A program made the translations under genes and the position numbers. Shown here one piece after another: positions 1-11,479 of a stretch of DNA of 60,000 nucleotides. The notes under the pieces were generated by a model. That model worked only from the letters and a program-made list of their open reading frames with translations, searched no databases and was not told the origin of the DNA. The stretch covers positions 246,453,502 through 246,513,501 of the forward strand of contig NC_081409.1 in NCBI RefSeq assembly GCF_030272615.1. The letters are read 5' to 3'. Source of the stretch: Cryptomeria japonica (Eukaryota; Streptophyta; Pinopsida; Cupressales; Cupressaceae). Numbering within the stretch: the stretch's first letter is position 1; the number at the start of each line of letters is the position of its first letter.

Positions 1-1848
1 ACCAAACCTGAGTATGACCTTGTAGAACAGTTAGGGAAGACACCCACGCTCATCTCCATCCTTGAGCTATTACGCATATCCCCCGCTCATAAAGCCATTC
101 TTGACAAAATCTTGAGAGACACTGTCGTTCCTACTGATCTAAATGTGGACCAGTTTCAAGCCATGGTGGGATACCTTTCCATTCCACACTCCCTTACATT
201 CACAGAAGCCGATGACGCCTCCGTAAGTCAGCCACATAATGCACCATTACACATTGAAGCCTTCATACACAAACATAGAATAAAATGAGTCCTAATAGAT
301 GGAGGAGCAGGTCTAAACATTTGTACATTGAGCAATATTAAACAATTGGGATATTCTGATAAAGCTATGAATTCTACAAATCAAATCACCATCAAAGCAT
401 ATGATGATGAAGAGCGTTCATCCAAGGGTACAGTCACCTTACCTCTCAGAGTTTGACTGGTTACAAAGGATGTGGTTTGTCAAGTCCTAGACCTGGATCT
501 CACATACAATATATTACTAGGACGTCCTTGGATTCATGAAATGAGGGCAGTCCCATCTACATATCATCGTTGCATCAAGTTTCCACACAATGGAGTTGAA
601 GTGACTATCAAAGATGACCCAAATCCATTCATATATTGCAACAATCTATGACCTAGATCAAAAATGACAATCCTAGTCAATCGAGAAGTTGTTCCATCTT
701 CGACATATGTGGATCCAGAATCCTTGAAAGCTTCTACATCAAAGCAAGCAGAGATCAAAGAAACATTCAAGATTAAAGACCTAGGATGTGGTGAGTATAT
801 CTTTCATGTTGATCAACTCCTACTATCTCCTAACACATTCAGTCGACAGGAACAACATACAAAGAATTTGCAATGCCAAGGAATTGGGTATGAACCACCT
901 AGTGTTGTGGCTACTAAGTCTAAATGCAAATCTCCTCCAGTGGTGCAAGCAACTCTTGATATCAATAATCCTAAGAGTGGTTCCAACAAAGAATCTATTG
1001 AGTGTATCACCAACCCTCTTGAGAGCTCACATAGCCTTACCATATCATCCAATCATTCCATTTCCACTCCACTTCCAAACTTGGATCAACAAGAATTACA
1101 AAAGCCCTTACTCATTGGGGATCAAAAATCAAGCTTTGGAAAGAAAAAACTACAAGTCAAAACTAAAGATAAGTCCTTTAGTACAAATCAAAATCAAAAG
1201 CTATTGGACTCTGCAAAAATCAAAGTCAAAGATAAAAATCCTATGAAGCAAAAAGAACAAGAGTTGATCTCCCCTAATATCAAAATAAGTGGGGGCAAAA
1301 GTTCTAAAATTTCAAGTCAAAACGCATACTTGTTGATCCTAAGTCTCCATCATGCTATCTTACTTTCACTTCTTTTCACAATCATAAGCCTTCATTCCTC
1401 ATCCACTTGTTCCACACATCCATCCCCTTTTGGCGATACATCATGGACCTTTAATGGAGCTTCCTTGAAGGACTTTGTTATCAGGGATGCCCAAACTTCT
1501 TTAGGTGACACACATATGGGCTTGTGTAGTCCACACACTAGCAATTCTATCTCAATTCCTTCATCAAGGAAGACAGACACTCAAGCTACACATCATTCAG
1601 TCAAGGAACAATGCAGCTACAATCACAAAGTCAAGCCTCACACATTGGAGGTAGGTGACTTGGTTCTCAAAGAAAATCCCAAAAATCAGCAAGACAGAGA
1701 GAAGAAGGGCAAGTTCGAACCAAATTGGCTTGGTCCTTACATCATAACAACAGCATATGGATCTGGGGCATATCAACTCTCAACTACAGAAGGTGAACCT
1801 TTAGAGGATCTTGTCAACAACATGCACCTTCGCAGGTTTTACACATAG
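1..1848 (+). pseudogene. Gag-protease remnant fused in frame to integrase C-terminus (element 4)
   Basis: One reading frame runs from base 1 to the stop at 1846-1848, broken only by three TGA codons near 286, 454 and 649. The first 650 bases match the protease region of elements 1-3: the active-site motif LIDGGAG at about 291-315 and LLGRPWIH near 510-540. From 664 a 394-codon open stretch follows. Residues 1-200 are a charged, Lys-rich linker. A hydrophobic stretch lies at about residues 219-246. The last 75 residues (from SYNHKVKP) match the integrase C-terminal GPF/Y region (GKFEPNWLGPY). G-patch, RT, both RNase H domains and the integrase catalytic core are all missing, yet the frame is kept across the joins. 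I infer an internally deleted, non-autonomous element whose deletion was in frame. The source of the middle part is not recognised. Confidence 0.7.
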
Positions 1849-3436
1849 CTCTTCGGAATATCCTAATTCAAAAAATACAAAAAAATCAAAAAATTCAAAA
1901 ATACAAAAAAATTATAAAAACAAAAAAAATCGTTACTTGGTGAAAACCTGGCAAACAGGCGCCTTGTGACACAAAAAACATTGAAAAATTGAAAAAAGTA
2001 AAGAGAATTAACTTCGTCCAATGGTGAAAACCACTTCGATGGCGCCCTGGGCAAGTACCATGGTGAAAACAGGGTCACCAGCTCCATGTGTAGAGACATT
2101 GCTCCTCCCTCCTTCAGGATTCTCTTTCATCATTTCACTTTGCACACACTCACAACCTATCCATCCATAATAAACTTACCCATTCCCATCATGTCTTGTT
2201 ATTGATCTACCCAAGATTGGTTAGCCATTCATAATAAACCTCCATTTTCACCTCCCTTTCCATCCATAATAAATCAGCTCCTATCTGTGGCTAAGGAAAA
2301 TCCTACGTCTAGTGATGGGTGTGGAACTGAGAACATCACATGTTTCGAGGAGTACAATTTCTTCCAGCTTCCTTCAGTCTATCCGCACACAATTCACAAT
2401 AAAGCAACATTTGCGTCACAGATCCGCAATAAAGTTTCATCTTCTCCACAATAAAGTATCAGTTTCATGGATTCAGTCAATTTCAGATGAGACACAACAG
2501 CAACAATGGGCTTCAACAAACTCAGACAACATATGGTTCAGTGCTATCTATCATTTTTGTGAAAGTAAACATTGTGACCACAATCAAATAAGACTTATAT
2601 AAGTGACAAGAGACACTAAATTTGAGGACTACAGTGGATGTTGGTGTCGAGTCTTGGTTTTCTTTTAATTTTATCTTTTGGTGACATGTCTTTTAGCTTT
2701 TTCAAGATGTCTTTGACTAGAGATTCTATCTCCAGGATGTCTTTGACTAGAAGGGAGAGGATGGGGTATCGTCACCTATTTGTATTTGTTGTCTGTGGAT
2801 TGTCTCTTAGTAATGTTATGACTTGTCCAAGGATATGAGGACATTGTCAGTCTAGTATGAACTGGGGCATTCCTTGTTTGTGACTGTTTTATCTCCATGC
2901 AAACAGGTACAATGACTTTTTGGGTCGAACATATGCCTTGATTGTCATAACCTACTTGCTATAATAAAGCTCAATGATGATAACGCACAAGAAGCTCTTT
3001 CACTTTCATATCTTATGTCTTTCATCCCCCTTTCTTGATTGACTTCCATCGTCCTTCTTGAGTCCGCGTAGCCTGCTATCACATGACTGAGTATAATGAC
3101 ACACCAAAAACATTTGCATTTCATGTAGTTTCACCTGCATTACCACATATTACGCATTTCATACATACATATAAATATCACAATTGCATCACATCCTGCA
3201 CACAACACCTGTTAGCACAATTTACATTCGCATTATCATATTCATCTGCATTACATACATTCACATTTGCATCATGCATACACATATAAAACATAAAAGA
3301 ACAAAAAAAAAATATATTGCATTGCATCATGTACATATTTGCATCCATATCATAAAACATACATCATAAGAACATCTCATCACATAGGTACACATGCATA
3401 TAGCTGCCACAAAGATGAATCATCTCATATATATAT
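1849..3436 (+). other. Element 4 region downstream of the ORF, no convincing gene
   Basis: 1860-1930 is A-rich. 1935-2095 holds a block with TGGTGAAAACC repeats that also occurs after pol in elements 1 and 2. 2150-2280 has three copies of a CCAT(C/T)CATAATAAA motif, and 2390-2460 has several ACAATAAAG copies. 2700-2755 repeats ATGTCTTTGACTAGA twice. 3080-3430 is low-complexity CA/TA-rich sequence. The longest ORF (2312-2602, 96 codons) has no recognisable domain and is probably chance. Confidence 0.5.
3432..3436. repeat. Left target-site duplication of element 1 (TATAT)
   Basis: TATAT abuts the LTR start at 3437 and matches TATAT at 20979-20983 after the other LTR. The sequence is low-complexity, so the match alone is weak. 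The flanks also join element 4 sequence logically on both sides. Confidence 0.7.
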
Positions 3437-4803
3437 TGATGCCCTCCTGAATGGCACAAGGTTAGCAAATGATAAATAACACAAAAGACACGAAACCGTT
3501 AGTGTTAGTCAATTAAAAACTAATCTAAAAAGGCATACCAAGAGAGATACTAAAAACATGCAAGCATATTTAACTATCAAAGCAAACACGATGAGGCATC
3601 TCCAAATATCTCCTAACATGCTCTTAACTCTCTCTCCCTTATTCCTTTCCTCTCCAAGTTCCAAAATAGTGTAGCTCTCAGCAGCTTTTTGCACTATGGA
3701 TGCTTATGGAGGATTGAGATTGTAGTATAGCTCTAAATGTGAAATGAAAAGCTGATACTAAACTATTGATACTAAAATGATTTATTTTATCCAAGATGAC
3801 AATACATGAGTTAATTATGCTAAATGCTTTCTAAAAATGTCTATAGCTTAAATGCATACAAGTTTTCAGGATCTGGATTATGAAGAAATGGGCTCTATTT
3901 ATAGGAAAAATGGAGCAATGGATGGTTGAGATTGAGCAATCTCAACAAGGGTCAAGATTGAATGATTTCAAATCCATGTGAGGGCTTTCAACCCAATCCC
4001 AGGATGACAAGTGTCAATGTGAGATAGGTTGAGAGGAGAGGGAATAAGCATTAAATGCTTGACATGACTTTGGAAGTTAAAGTCAAGGTTAGTTGAATGA
4101 ATAAACTCTTTATTCAAAGAATAAAGCTTTTATCCAATGGATAAATTCTTGTGCAAATGTGAAATGGATGAATATGGTCAAAACAATAAATGTTTAGGGG
4201 GACAAGTTTGAAATAATCATAAATGGTTATGTAAGAGTCATAAATGGTCATGTAAGAGCCATTAGTGGTCTTGGAAGACTTTGGGGGTTAATTTGTTGAA
4301 CACACAAAGCATTAAATACTTTTCAAAGACTTTGGAGTCTTTGAGAAGTGACTCCATTTTGCTTAGGAATGTGAGAATAATTAGGGGATGGATTAGGCTA
4401 ATTAGGAAGGGGTTAGAATAATCTAGAAGGGGATTAGATTTTGCAAGTGGCTTTGGTGGGTGAGGGAAAATAGGATTTTATTTAAAATAAAAATTCATTT
4501 ATTTCAATAAATGTGTGCAAGTTGCATTTGTAGGAAAATGCAAGTGGGGTGGGGATAATGATTTAAATAAATGTTTTATTTAATTTATTTAAAAGAGAAA
4601 AAGGAGATTTTATTTATTTAATTGATTTGAATTTGATTTAATGAATTAATTAAAATAAATTGAATAATTTATTTAATTAATAAAAGAATGTTTGGGGATG
4701 AATTAATTAAATATTAATTTAATTAATTGATGGCTAGTGGATTTTTAATCAAATAAATACGAAATATTCATTTAATTAAAATGGACAGATTTGTGTGACT
4801 ACA
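3437..4803 (-). repeat. 3' LTR of element 1
   Basis: 1367 bp, starting TGTAGTCACAC and ending GCATCA on the minus strand. It aligns along its whole length with 19593-20978. The main visible difference is a 19-bp AT-rich stretch near 20778 that is missing here around 4608. The promoter TATAAATA on the minus strand is at 3896-3903. The interior near 4560-4780 is dense in AATTAATTAAAT palindromes. Confidence 0.93.
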
Positions 4804-4817
4804 TTTGCCCCTCTTTG
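4804..4817 (-). promoter_or_regulatory. Polypurine tract of element 1
   Basis: On the minus strand AAAGAGGGGCAAA directly precedes the 3' LTR. The same tract precedes the 3' LTRs of elements 2 and 4. Known role: it primes plus-strand DNA synthesis in reverse transcription. Confidence 0.9.
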
Positions 4818-5113
4818 AGACGATGCGGTTTATCGCGTTGTTTCAAAGAAAGAAAAACTGGTGTGAAGAAAATGCCCCATAAAATGTAAATTTAATGGAT
4901 GGTATGCCCCTTCGAGAGATGGGCCGAAATTTTTTAAAAAATCGGGCGATCTCTCGAAAAAAATTGAAAATTGGCAAGGTGGTAGAAGAGAAGAATTTAA
5001 GCATACGAGTGAAAAATAAAAGAAAACAGGGGAAAAATGGAGAAATGGGGGGATTGGGAAGTTCACGGGGACCACAGCGATAAGCGGGGCGAAGTGACGG
5101 TGACCACGAAGGG

Positions 5114-5120
5114 TATAAAT
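5114..5120 (+). promoter_or_regulatory. TATA box of antisense PMD gene (element 1)
   Basis: TATAAAT lies 94 bases before the exon-1 ATG at 5214, in GC-richer context (GAAGGGTATAAATGGGG). The same context and spacing occur at 32961-32967 in element 2, and a TATA-like motif is in the matching place in element 4. This suggests the antisense gene has its own promoter inside the retrotransposon. Confidence 0.65.
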
Positions 5121-5213
5121 GGGGTGAAAGGAGTGAAAACAGGATCATTTGTGACCGCGACCAGTTGAAAACGAGAGCTCTGATAGTGACGTTTGGAGGA
5201 GCGAGCAGCAGCT

Positions 5214-7883
5214 ATGATGTTGATTCTGATCACCGAGCACAGATTCGAGCGAGTCCGGCGGTTCCAGCGCCCAAATGACTACGGACCAGCGGTACGCAAA
5301 TTCGAAAACTTAATTTTTGGGCATTTTTATAGGTTTTTAGCTGAGTCCAAGTCAAGTCGGAGCAAGAGCGCTGTAACTTTGGTTTTGACACTTTTGCTCC
5401 ATGAATTAGCGCTATTGTGCCGCAATAGCGCTATTGTCCCTTTGTTTGAGCGCTTTTGCTCTGCATTAGCGCTATTATATGCATGTTGTAGCGCTATTGA
5501 TTAAGTGGCACTATTGTTGGGTTAATTGAGCGCTATTGAGTTAAAATAGCGCTATTGTATAAGGGTTTTAGCACTTTTGCAGTTTGAGCGCTTTTGTATA
5601 GCTGATTGAGCGTTGTTGTTAAGGTTGTAGCGCTATTGTTAAAAACTAGCGCTTTGGTTGGTTAAATAGCGTTTTTGCTTTAGGATAAAGAAATGCCCCA
5701 GTTTGGATGAAAAAAGATCTCCCGATGTCAATGATTGATGGATGGCGAGGTGAAGTGGGAGTTGTTTTGAACCATAGCAGCCTGATGAGACTTAGGTCAT
5801 TTGTTAGGATAAATCCCTGTTGAAGTCTAGGTGGCCATGATTGCTTACCTGATGAGACCCGAAGATACTTGATCAAAGTATCTGTTGATAGTCTAGGTTT
5901 AAACTTAAGAAAGTTTGAAAACAAAACAACTGATGGTGATTGATGAATGTCCATGTGCAGGAGGATCTGCGCGTGTTGCAGTTACGCGAGCGCCATCCTG
6001 CGACACAAGGGTTGTGGGACCGATTGACTCAGACGGAGATAGACTGCATTGCCGTGACTGGCATATACGAGGTGATGCACATGTCCGTGATTCGTATGAA
6101 TCACGGATTGATCACAGCATTAGTAGAGCGGTGGCACAGTGAGACGTGCACCTTTCATTTGGCACAGGGGGAGATGACTGTGACCTTAAAGGATGTGTGG
6201 CGCATCTTACAGATTCCGATTCGGGGAGAGCTGGTCACATATGATAGATCTTGGGGGACTGTGGCAGTGCAGAGGATTTTTGATGAGGATGTATATATTG
6301 ATGATGACTCGATCGCGTGGGAGGATATAGCGGCACTATATGAGCCTCTTCCAGCAGTTTTGTCAGGGATTGTGGGAGGTCTGTTGTGTCCAGACAGGCT
6401 GTCACATGGTTTGGCGGTGGGATGGGGACAGGTTATCAAGATGATGATGACCGAGGGGACTCAATTTGCATGGGGATCGTGCGTGCTGGCGCACATGTAT
6501 CAGGAGCTCCATGAGGTAGTGTACCGAGGGAGGGGTTCCTTAGCAGTGGGCATGACGCTGCTACATATTTGGGCTTGGGAGCACCTACCAGTGACTCAAC
6601 CGGTGAGTCTCAGATTCCATGCAGTAGATCAGCCGTACATGTTTATGTACAGCGGCATGATGAGTCAGCCCCAGTTGGGGAAGTTAGAGTGGTGGTGGCG
6701 AACATTGGATGACTTGGATGCAGTGATATGGCGGCCATACTTGGAGTGTGAGCCATGGGATGATGACGTAGAGGCACTACCGTATGTCTTCATGATCCGA
6801 TTCCTCATTGGGAGGACCTCATACCATGTAGAGAGATAGGTGCCTGGGAGGGTGATGAGGCAGTTCGAATGGCAGCAAGGACTGCCCAGTGTATCTGGAG
6901 AGTATGCGCAGGTGATCCGAGAGAGGTATGCATGGGGTCCAGTGCTACCTTATGATCAGGCACTGGCAGAGTTTCAAACACTGCAAGCGAGGCCATGCGA
7001 CCTACGACCGAGGGTCATTGATGCAGAGGTGACAGATGAGTACACGCAGTACCGGGCGGCGCACCCAATCCCACGGATATCGGATCCAGCAGAGTCGATC
7101 CCAGCTTTTGAGGATGAGAGGGGACGGAGGAGGGCAGGAGGTCGAGGTGGAGGAGGTGGTGGAGGAGGTGGAGGAGGATTGGGGATGCGGAGTCAGCGGA
7201 GAGGGAGAGGTGGACTGCCTCTACAGATCTCATAGGGACCACTAATACCGAGAGGAGTTCAGTTGAGTGGGAGGGGGATGGAGAGAGAGATCCCGATGGA
7301 CAGAGGGGAGGGGACTACTGGAGAGGGTGGTGTAGGGGAGGCAGCTATGGACACCGGGGAGGGAGCCACTAGAGATCTGTGGGATCATGTGATAGTACGC
7401 TTGCAGATGCGGATAGAGGATTTGGAGGCAGAGGTGGTAGCTAGGGATGTGCAGCTATTTGCACGGGAGTCAGAGTTGACGGTGGTGCTGCGGGAGAGAG
7501 ATAGTGCCGTGGAGAGATTGGCGGAGCTGCAGGAGAGAGTGCGGATTGGAGTAGGAGCACAGGGGCCTATAGGGGAGGTGATGAGGGAGATGCGGCGAGC
7601 TCAGGCGGAGATAGAGTACTGGCGGGGGTTATATGAGCAGGTGGTGCCAGTGAGTCAGCGAGCTCTCAGTTATTCACAGATGCGGCAGGTGAGATCAGAG
7701 CGATCGCAGAGGGTGCAGAGCAGTGGGGGTGTGATGGGTCCGCTGCGGAGGGAGAGATCAGGAGATGCAGGAGGGAGTGGTGGTTCGATGAGGCCTCCAC
7801 AGAGAGATGGAGCAGGTGGTGCAGGCACCAGTGGTGGAGCAGGGGGAGGTGTTGGGATAGCATCTGGCCAGAGTGGCATTTGA
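5214..7883 (+). pseudogene. Antisense plant mobile domain (PMD) protein with coiled-coil tail, two exons (element 1)
   Basis: Exon 1 is 5214-5291 (26 codons, contains HRFERVRRFQRP); the intron is 5292-5960 (GT...AG); exon 2 is 5961-7883. Both exons are phase 0, so they join in frame to about 666 codons. Exon 2 starts with a plant mobile domain (Pfam PF10536 family): W-H-S-E-T-C-T-F, then GEMTVTLKDVWRILQIPI. A Gly/Arg-rich linker (7120-7215), a Glu/Arg-rich coiled coil (about 7383-7650) and a Gly/Ser-rich tail follow. Two TAG codons (6837-6839, 7233-7235) break exon 2; element 2 has CAG at both, so they are C-to-T changes. The gene points against gag-pol and converges with it. PMD proteins such as MAIN/MAIL1 act in the nucleus in transposon silencing and development; this copy's role is unknown. 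Confidence 0.8.
5292..5960 (+). other. Intron of antisense PMD gene with AGCGCTATTG short repeats
   Basis: The donor is AGCG|GTACGC and the acceptor CATGTGCAG|GAGG. The acceptor and phase match the intron in element 4. Bases 5335-5690 hold about fifteen loosely spaced copies of an AGCGCTATTG or GAGCGCTTTTG motif. The same motif recurs in the 5' leaders of elements 1 and 2. Confidence 0.7.
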
Positions 7884-9668
7884 GAGAGCATTTTTGCATG
7901 CATATATGTATTGTATCATTGTCTATTTTTTGGACTAAATGAATGCCTAATAAATGATTTAAAACAATCAAAGACAATTTGATCCCATGAATGAATCTAA
8001 TTATTGATGATTGATGCAATGATGCAAATGATTTAATGAAAACTAATGTGAAAAATGAACTATATGCAATGTTAAGTTAAAAAAATGACATGAATGTTCT
8101 TAATGCAAGATGCAACTAAATGTTTAATGCAAGATGTAACTAAATGTGAGGATGATATGATCATGAGGAATGTAAGGTTTGTAAGACTTTGCATGATGCA
8201 TTTGATGACGTATCAGAGTACTCAGTCGTGATTGTATCCAAGACCAGTTTTTAATGGTCACTTTTGCATATAAAACCTACATATGAATGAATGGATGGGT
8301 GATATGCAATGGAATGCAAGATATAAATAGATGAGATGAAATGACAATCCATAGTGCTCTATTTTCATCATTGAGCTTTAAAATGTTGGAAGAGAATACA
8401 AGCATCTTGACATAATGATTCAAGATGACCTGAGTATTCCTTTCATGGATTTTATATAGCAAGTTAATACAAACGACTTGATATAAGGGTCAAGTCGACC
8501 AGAGTATTGCTTGCGAAATAGACAAGGATTATCTCTGTTCATGCATGACTTGGATCGTCCTCCTTGATCTTAGGCTGATCATATCCTGAGACAAGTGCAT
8601 ACCGTACTAAGAGATAAAACCTTTATCCAATTTGGATGAGGTAGGAGGAACCAAAGGAAGAGCATTGTACCTGCAAACAAACAGTATATACATAAAGAAT
8701 AAAGAATATGGATCCTTGGTAATGGTTCATGCTCATATGGTCGAGGTATACGCTATAGTCAGCAAGCCGTAATGATCCATGACTGCATTGGGCATAAGAT
8801 CACGTAGACACCATTAGTACATGCCCCAGAACTTCATCGGAAATAATGCACAAACGATACAAAACAATGCTGAAAGATCCTGATACAGATAAACGAATGA
8901 TTGTACTCACAAATCAACCAAGTATTTGATAGCTTAACATAATTTTCTTGTCAAAGAAAACATCACTTTTGTCTTTGTTTTGGTAAGGAAGGATGCATCC
9001 TTGTTGAAGACAATTTTTAGTGTTGATGTTGATTGTGTGGTTTGATTGGTAAATGGTCATCGTGTGAGTATTTTGTCAATGTTTGTTTTGGTATCTGCAT
9101 GGATGATTATGTACAAGGTGTTACCATGTTTTTGTGTGATCTTCGATGTTTTGTCAATGTTTTTGGATTTTGAATTGTTTTGAATGTTTTTTTTGGATTT
9201 TGTGTTGAGATATTTATGAATGTTTTTGGTATTTTGATGATTGCTTGAATGAAGAACTTGAATGAATCATAATTCAATGTAGAATCCACTTCCATCAATA
9301 GGTTAAGCACATTGCCCCTAGTTTTAGACATGACTATGAAAAAGCAGGATGCTTAGACGCATGAAGTATTTATCATAATTGCAGAGAAATAACAAGCCAT
9401 GGTTTTCGGATGGATGGATGTATGTATGAAGTAGATGTGATCGCAACAAGTCTGAAAGACAATGGAGCCATAGCCTTTACGAGTGGTGCCTGTTCACCAG
9501 GTTTTCGCCACCGTACTTACCCAAGGTGCCACTGGAGTGGTTGTTCACCGTTTGGACGCATGATTTTTCTTTACTTTTTTTTTAATGTTTTTGTATTTTC
9601 TTCAGGACATTTTTCTGAATGTTTTTGGTATTTTCTGGTATGCAGGGAAGCCTGATGCTCTGTATAGC
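7884..9668. other. Convergent spacer between antisense PMD gene and integrase end (element 1)
   Basis: 7900-8170 is rich in AATGAATG and GATGATG. 8190-8900 is well conserved with 35960-36700 of element 2. It contains two imperfect copies of a CTTGA(C/T)ATAA...GACC(T/A)GAGTATT motif (near 8405 and 8475). 9470-9560 holds the conserved GGTGAAAACC block on the minus strand. No coding sequence is convincing, although low-level conservation suggests untranslated or structural roles. Confidence 0.5.
9470..9560 (-). other. Conserved post-pol block with GGTGGCACC and GGTGAAAACC motifs (element 1)
   Basis: On the minus strand this reads GGTGAACAACC, then GTGGCACCTTGGGTAAGTAC, then GGTGGCGAAAACC and TGGTGAACAGGCACC. 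A related block follows the pol end in element 2 (about 37262-37345) and the ORF in element 4 (1935-2095). It includes GGGTAAGTAC, a good match to a 5' splice site, although element 4 has GGGCAAGTAC. Function unknown. Confidence 0.55.
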
Positions 9669-10800
9669 TTAGGTATAAAACCGTTTTAGGTGCATGTTGT
9701 TGATTGGATCTGCAAGCGGTTCTCCTTTTGATGTAGCCAACTGATATGCCTCGGACCCAAAGACAGTAGTGACAACATATGGGCCCAGCCAGTTTGATTC
9801 AAACTTGCCTTGATGTTCTCTGTTTGGTTGATTGCAAGGATTCTCTCGTAGAACAAGATCACCTACCTCAAATGTACGAGGTTTAACTCGATGATTGTAG
9901 CTTCTGCTCATGCGCTGCTGATAGGCTTTGAGGTGATTGTATGCAACTTGTCGCTTCTCATCTAGTAACTCTAAGTCCTGAAGACAGGATACTCTGTAGG
10001 CTTCGTCATCTATCAGATTGTGCAAGGAAACCCGTAGTGATGGTATCTCAACTTCAATAGGCAAGATAGCTTCTGCACCATAGACCAATGAGTAGGGAGT
10101 TGCGCCTGTAGGGGTTCGAAAGCTAGTTCGATATGCCCATAGTGCTGGATTCAGTTGAACAAACCAATCATGACCGGCATCATTGACTGTCTTCTTGAGG
10201 ATTCTTAACATGTTCTTATTTGATGCTTCGGCCTGACCATTGCCTTGTAGGTAATAGGGGGTGGAAAAGCGGTGTTGGATGTGAAATTTCTCACAAAGTT
10301 CACGAACATCTTGGTTTTTGAAAGGAAGACCGTTATCTGTGATGATGGACATGGGTACACCATACCGACAGATGATGTAGTTGAGGATGAATGAGGCGAT
10401 CTGCTTGCTGGTGACTTGGGTAAGTGGAACAACTTCGATCCACTTTGTGAAATATTCGGTGGCGGTAATAATGAATTTATGGCCATTGGATGAAGATGGA
10501 TGGATTTTATCCACAAGGTCAAGGCCCCACTGACAAAAAGGCCATGGTGTTGTGATTGGTTGCAGTTCCTGGGCTAGTGCATGTATTAGGTCACCATGAA
10601 CTTGGCATTTCTTGCATTTTCTGACAAAGTAGTAGGAATCATTTTCCATAGATGGCCAATAGTATCCATTGCGCAAGAGTTTCTTGGCTAGTGATGGACC
10701 ACTTGAATGAGTCCCGCAAATGCCTTCGTGTACCTCTTCCAAAGCCTTTGTTATCTCATCTTGTTCCAGATATCTAAAGAGAGTACCATCAAGACCGTGT
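9669..10800 (-). pseudogene. Integrase domain of element 1
   Basis: This is the integrase that would insert the cDNA into host DNA. The HHCC zinc-binding region is at about 10600-10740 (HEGICGTH...KCKKC). The DDE triad is visible as GLDLV (near 10520), ITDNGLPF (near 10330) and NGQAEASN (near 10230). The C-terminal GPF/Y motif is NWLGPYVVT (near 9780). It is uninterrupted for 357 codons (9669-10742). There is no chromodomain, as expected for Tat rather than chromovirus elements. Confidence 0.92.
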
Positions 10801-11059
10801 CGGTATAGGGTTTCGGCAATAATGGTATATCGAGCAGTTTGGCGAATGAAGGTTTTTCATTGGTTATTCGATTGGTTGGGAGGAAGGGTATGATCGTGAA
10901 GATAGGTGTAAAATTCACCGTACCATGGGGATTCAGGACCGACAAGGCAACATATCATCTCGGATTCAGGGATATCATAAGCGGGGATCCAAAGCTGTTC
11001 TACCAAGAACTCATAGCGTGTTGAATTTTGTGGAAGATCTAGGAGAGATGCGATGGTAG

Positions 11060-11460
11060 CCATAGCGTTAGCAGCTCAATTCTAATCTCTTGGTATCTGC
11101 TCAAAAGTGATAGTAGTAAATGATGTCTTTAGAGTGTCCACCATTTGCTTATATGGCATGATTTTATCATCCTTTGTTTGATATTCATTTGTTGCTTGTC
11201 AAATGACCAGTTGTGAGTCACCATATACTTGTAGTTCTTGTAATTTCCATTGTACGGCTAGCCTGAGTCCTGTGATCAAGGCCTCATACTTTGCTATGTT
11301 GTTTGTGCATGGAAATGTGAGCCTGTAAGACTTCGGGATGCTGTCACCTTGGGGTGTGATAAACAGAATGCCTGCCCCCGAGCCATGCCTAGTGTACGAG
11401 CCATCAAAATATAGTTTCCATGGTTGTGCTGTTGTGATCATGAATATCTCTTCATCTAGA
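11060..11460 (-). pseudogene. Second, archaeal-type RNase H domain of element 1
   Basis: Bases 11396-11413 encode YFDGSY, followed by GSGAGILF, a conserved Glu in KYEALITGL, and GDSQLVI. This is a separate RNase H fold downstream of the usual one. An extra archaeal-like RNase H between the first RNase H and integrase is established for the plant Tat lineage. A stop near 11196-11198 (CGA to TGA, compare IRQ in element 2) interrupts its C-terminal part. Confidence 0.85.
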
Positions 11461-11479
11461 AAATTGGAAATGAGAGGAT

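Noticed and set aside
2312-2602. 96-codon ORF after element 4 pol
   Set aside because: Low-complexity repeats of ACAATAAAG and no recognised domain; not seen in the related elements.
3184-3369. Short ORFs in the His/Tyr-rich stretch
   Set aside because: They arise from CATACA/CATATA low-complexity sequence.
5646-5954. 102-codon minus-strand ORF in element 1
   Set aside because: It lies in the antisense-gene intron and repeat array, has no homologue in element 2, and shows no domain.
10205-10522. Second open frame across the integrase (and the same at 37985-38362, 23689-23934)
   Set aside because: It is a shadow of the integrase frame and the true frame has clear catalytic motifs.
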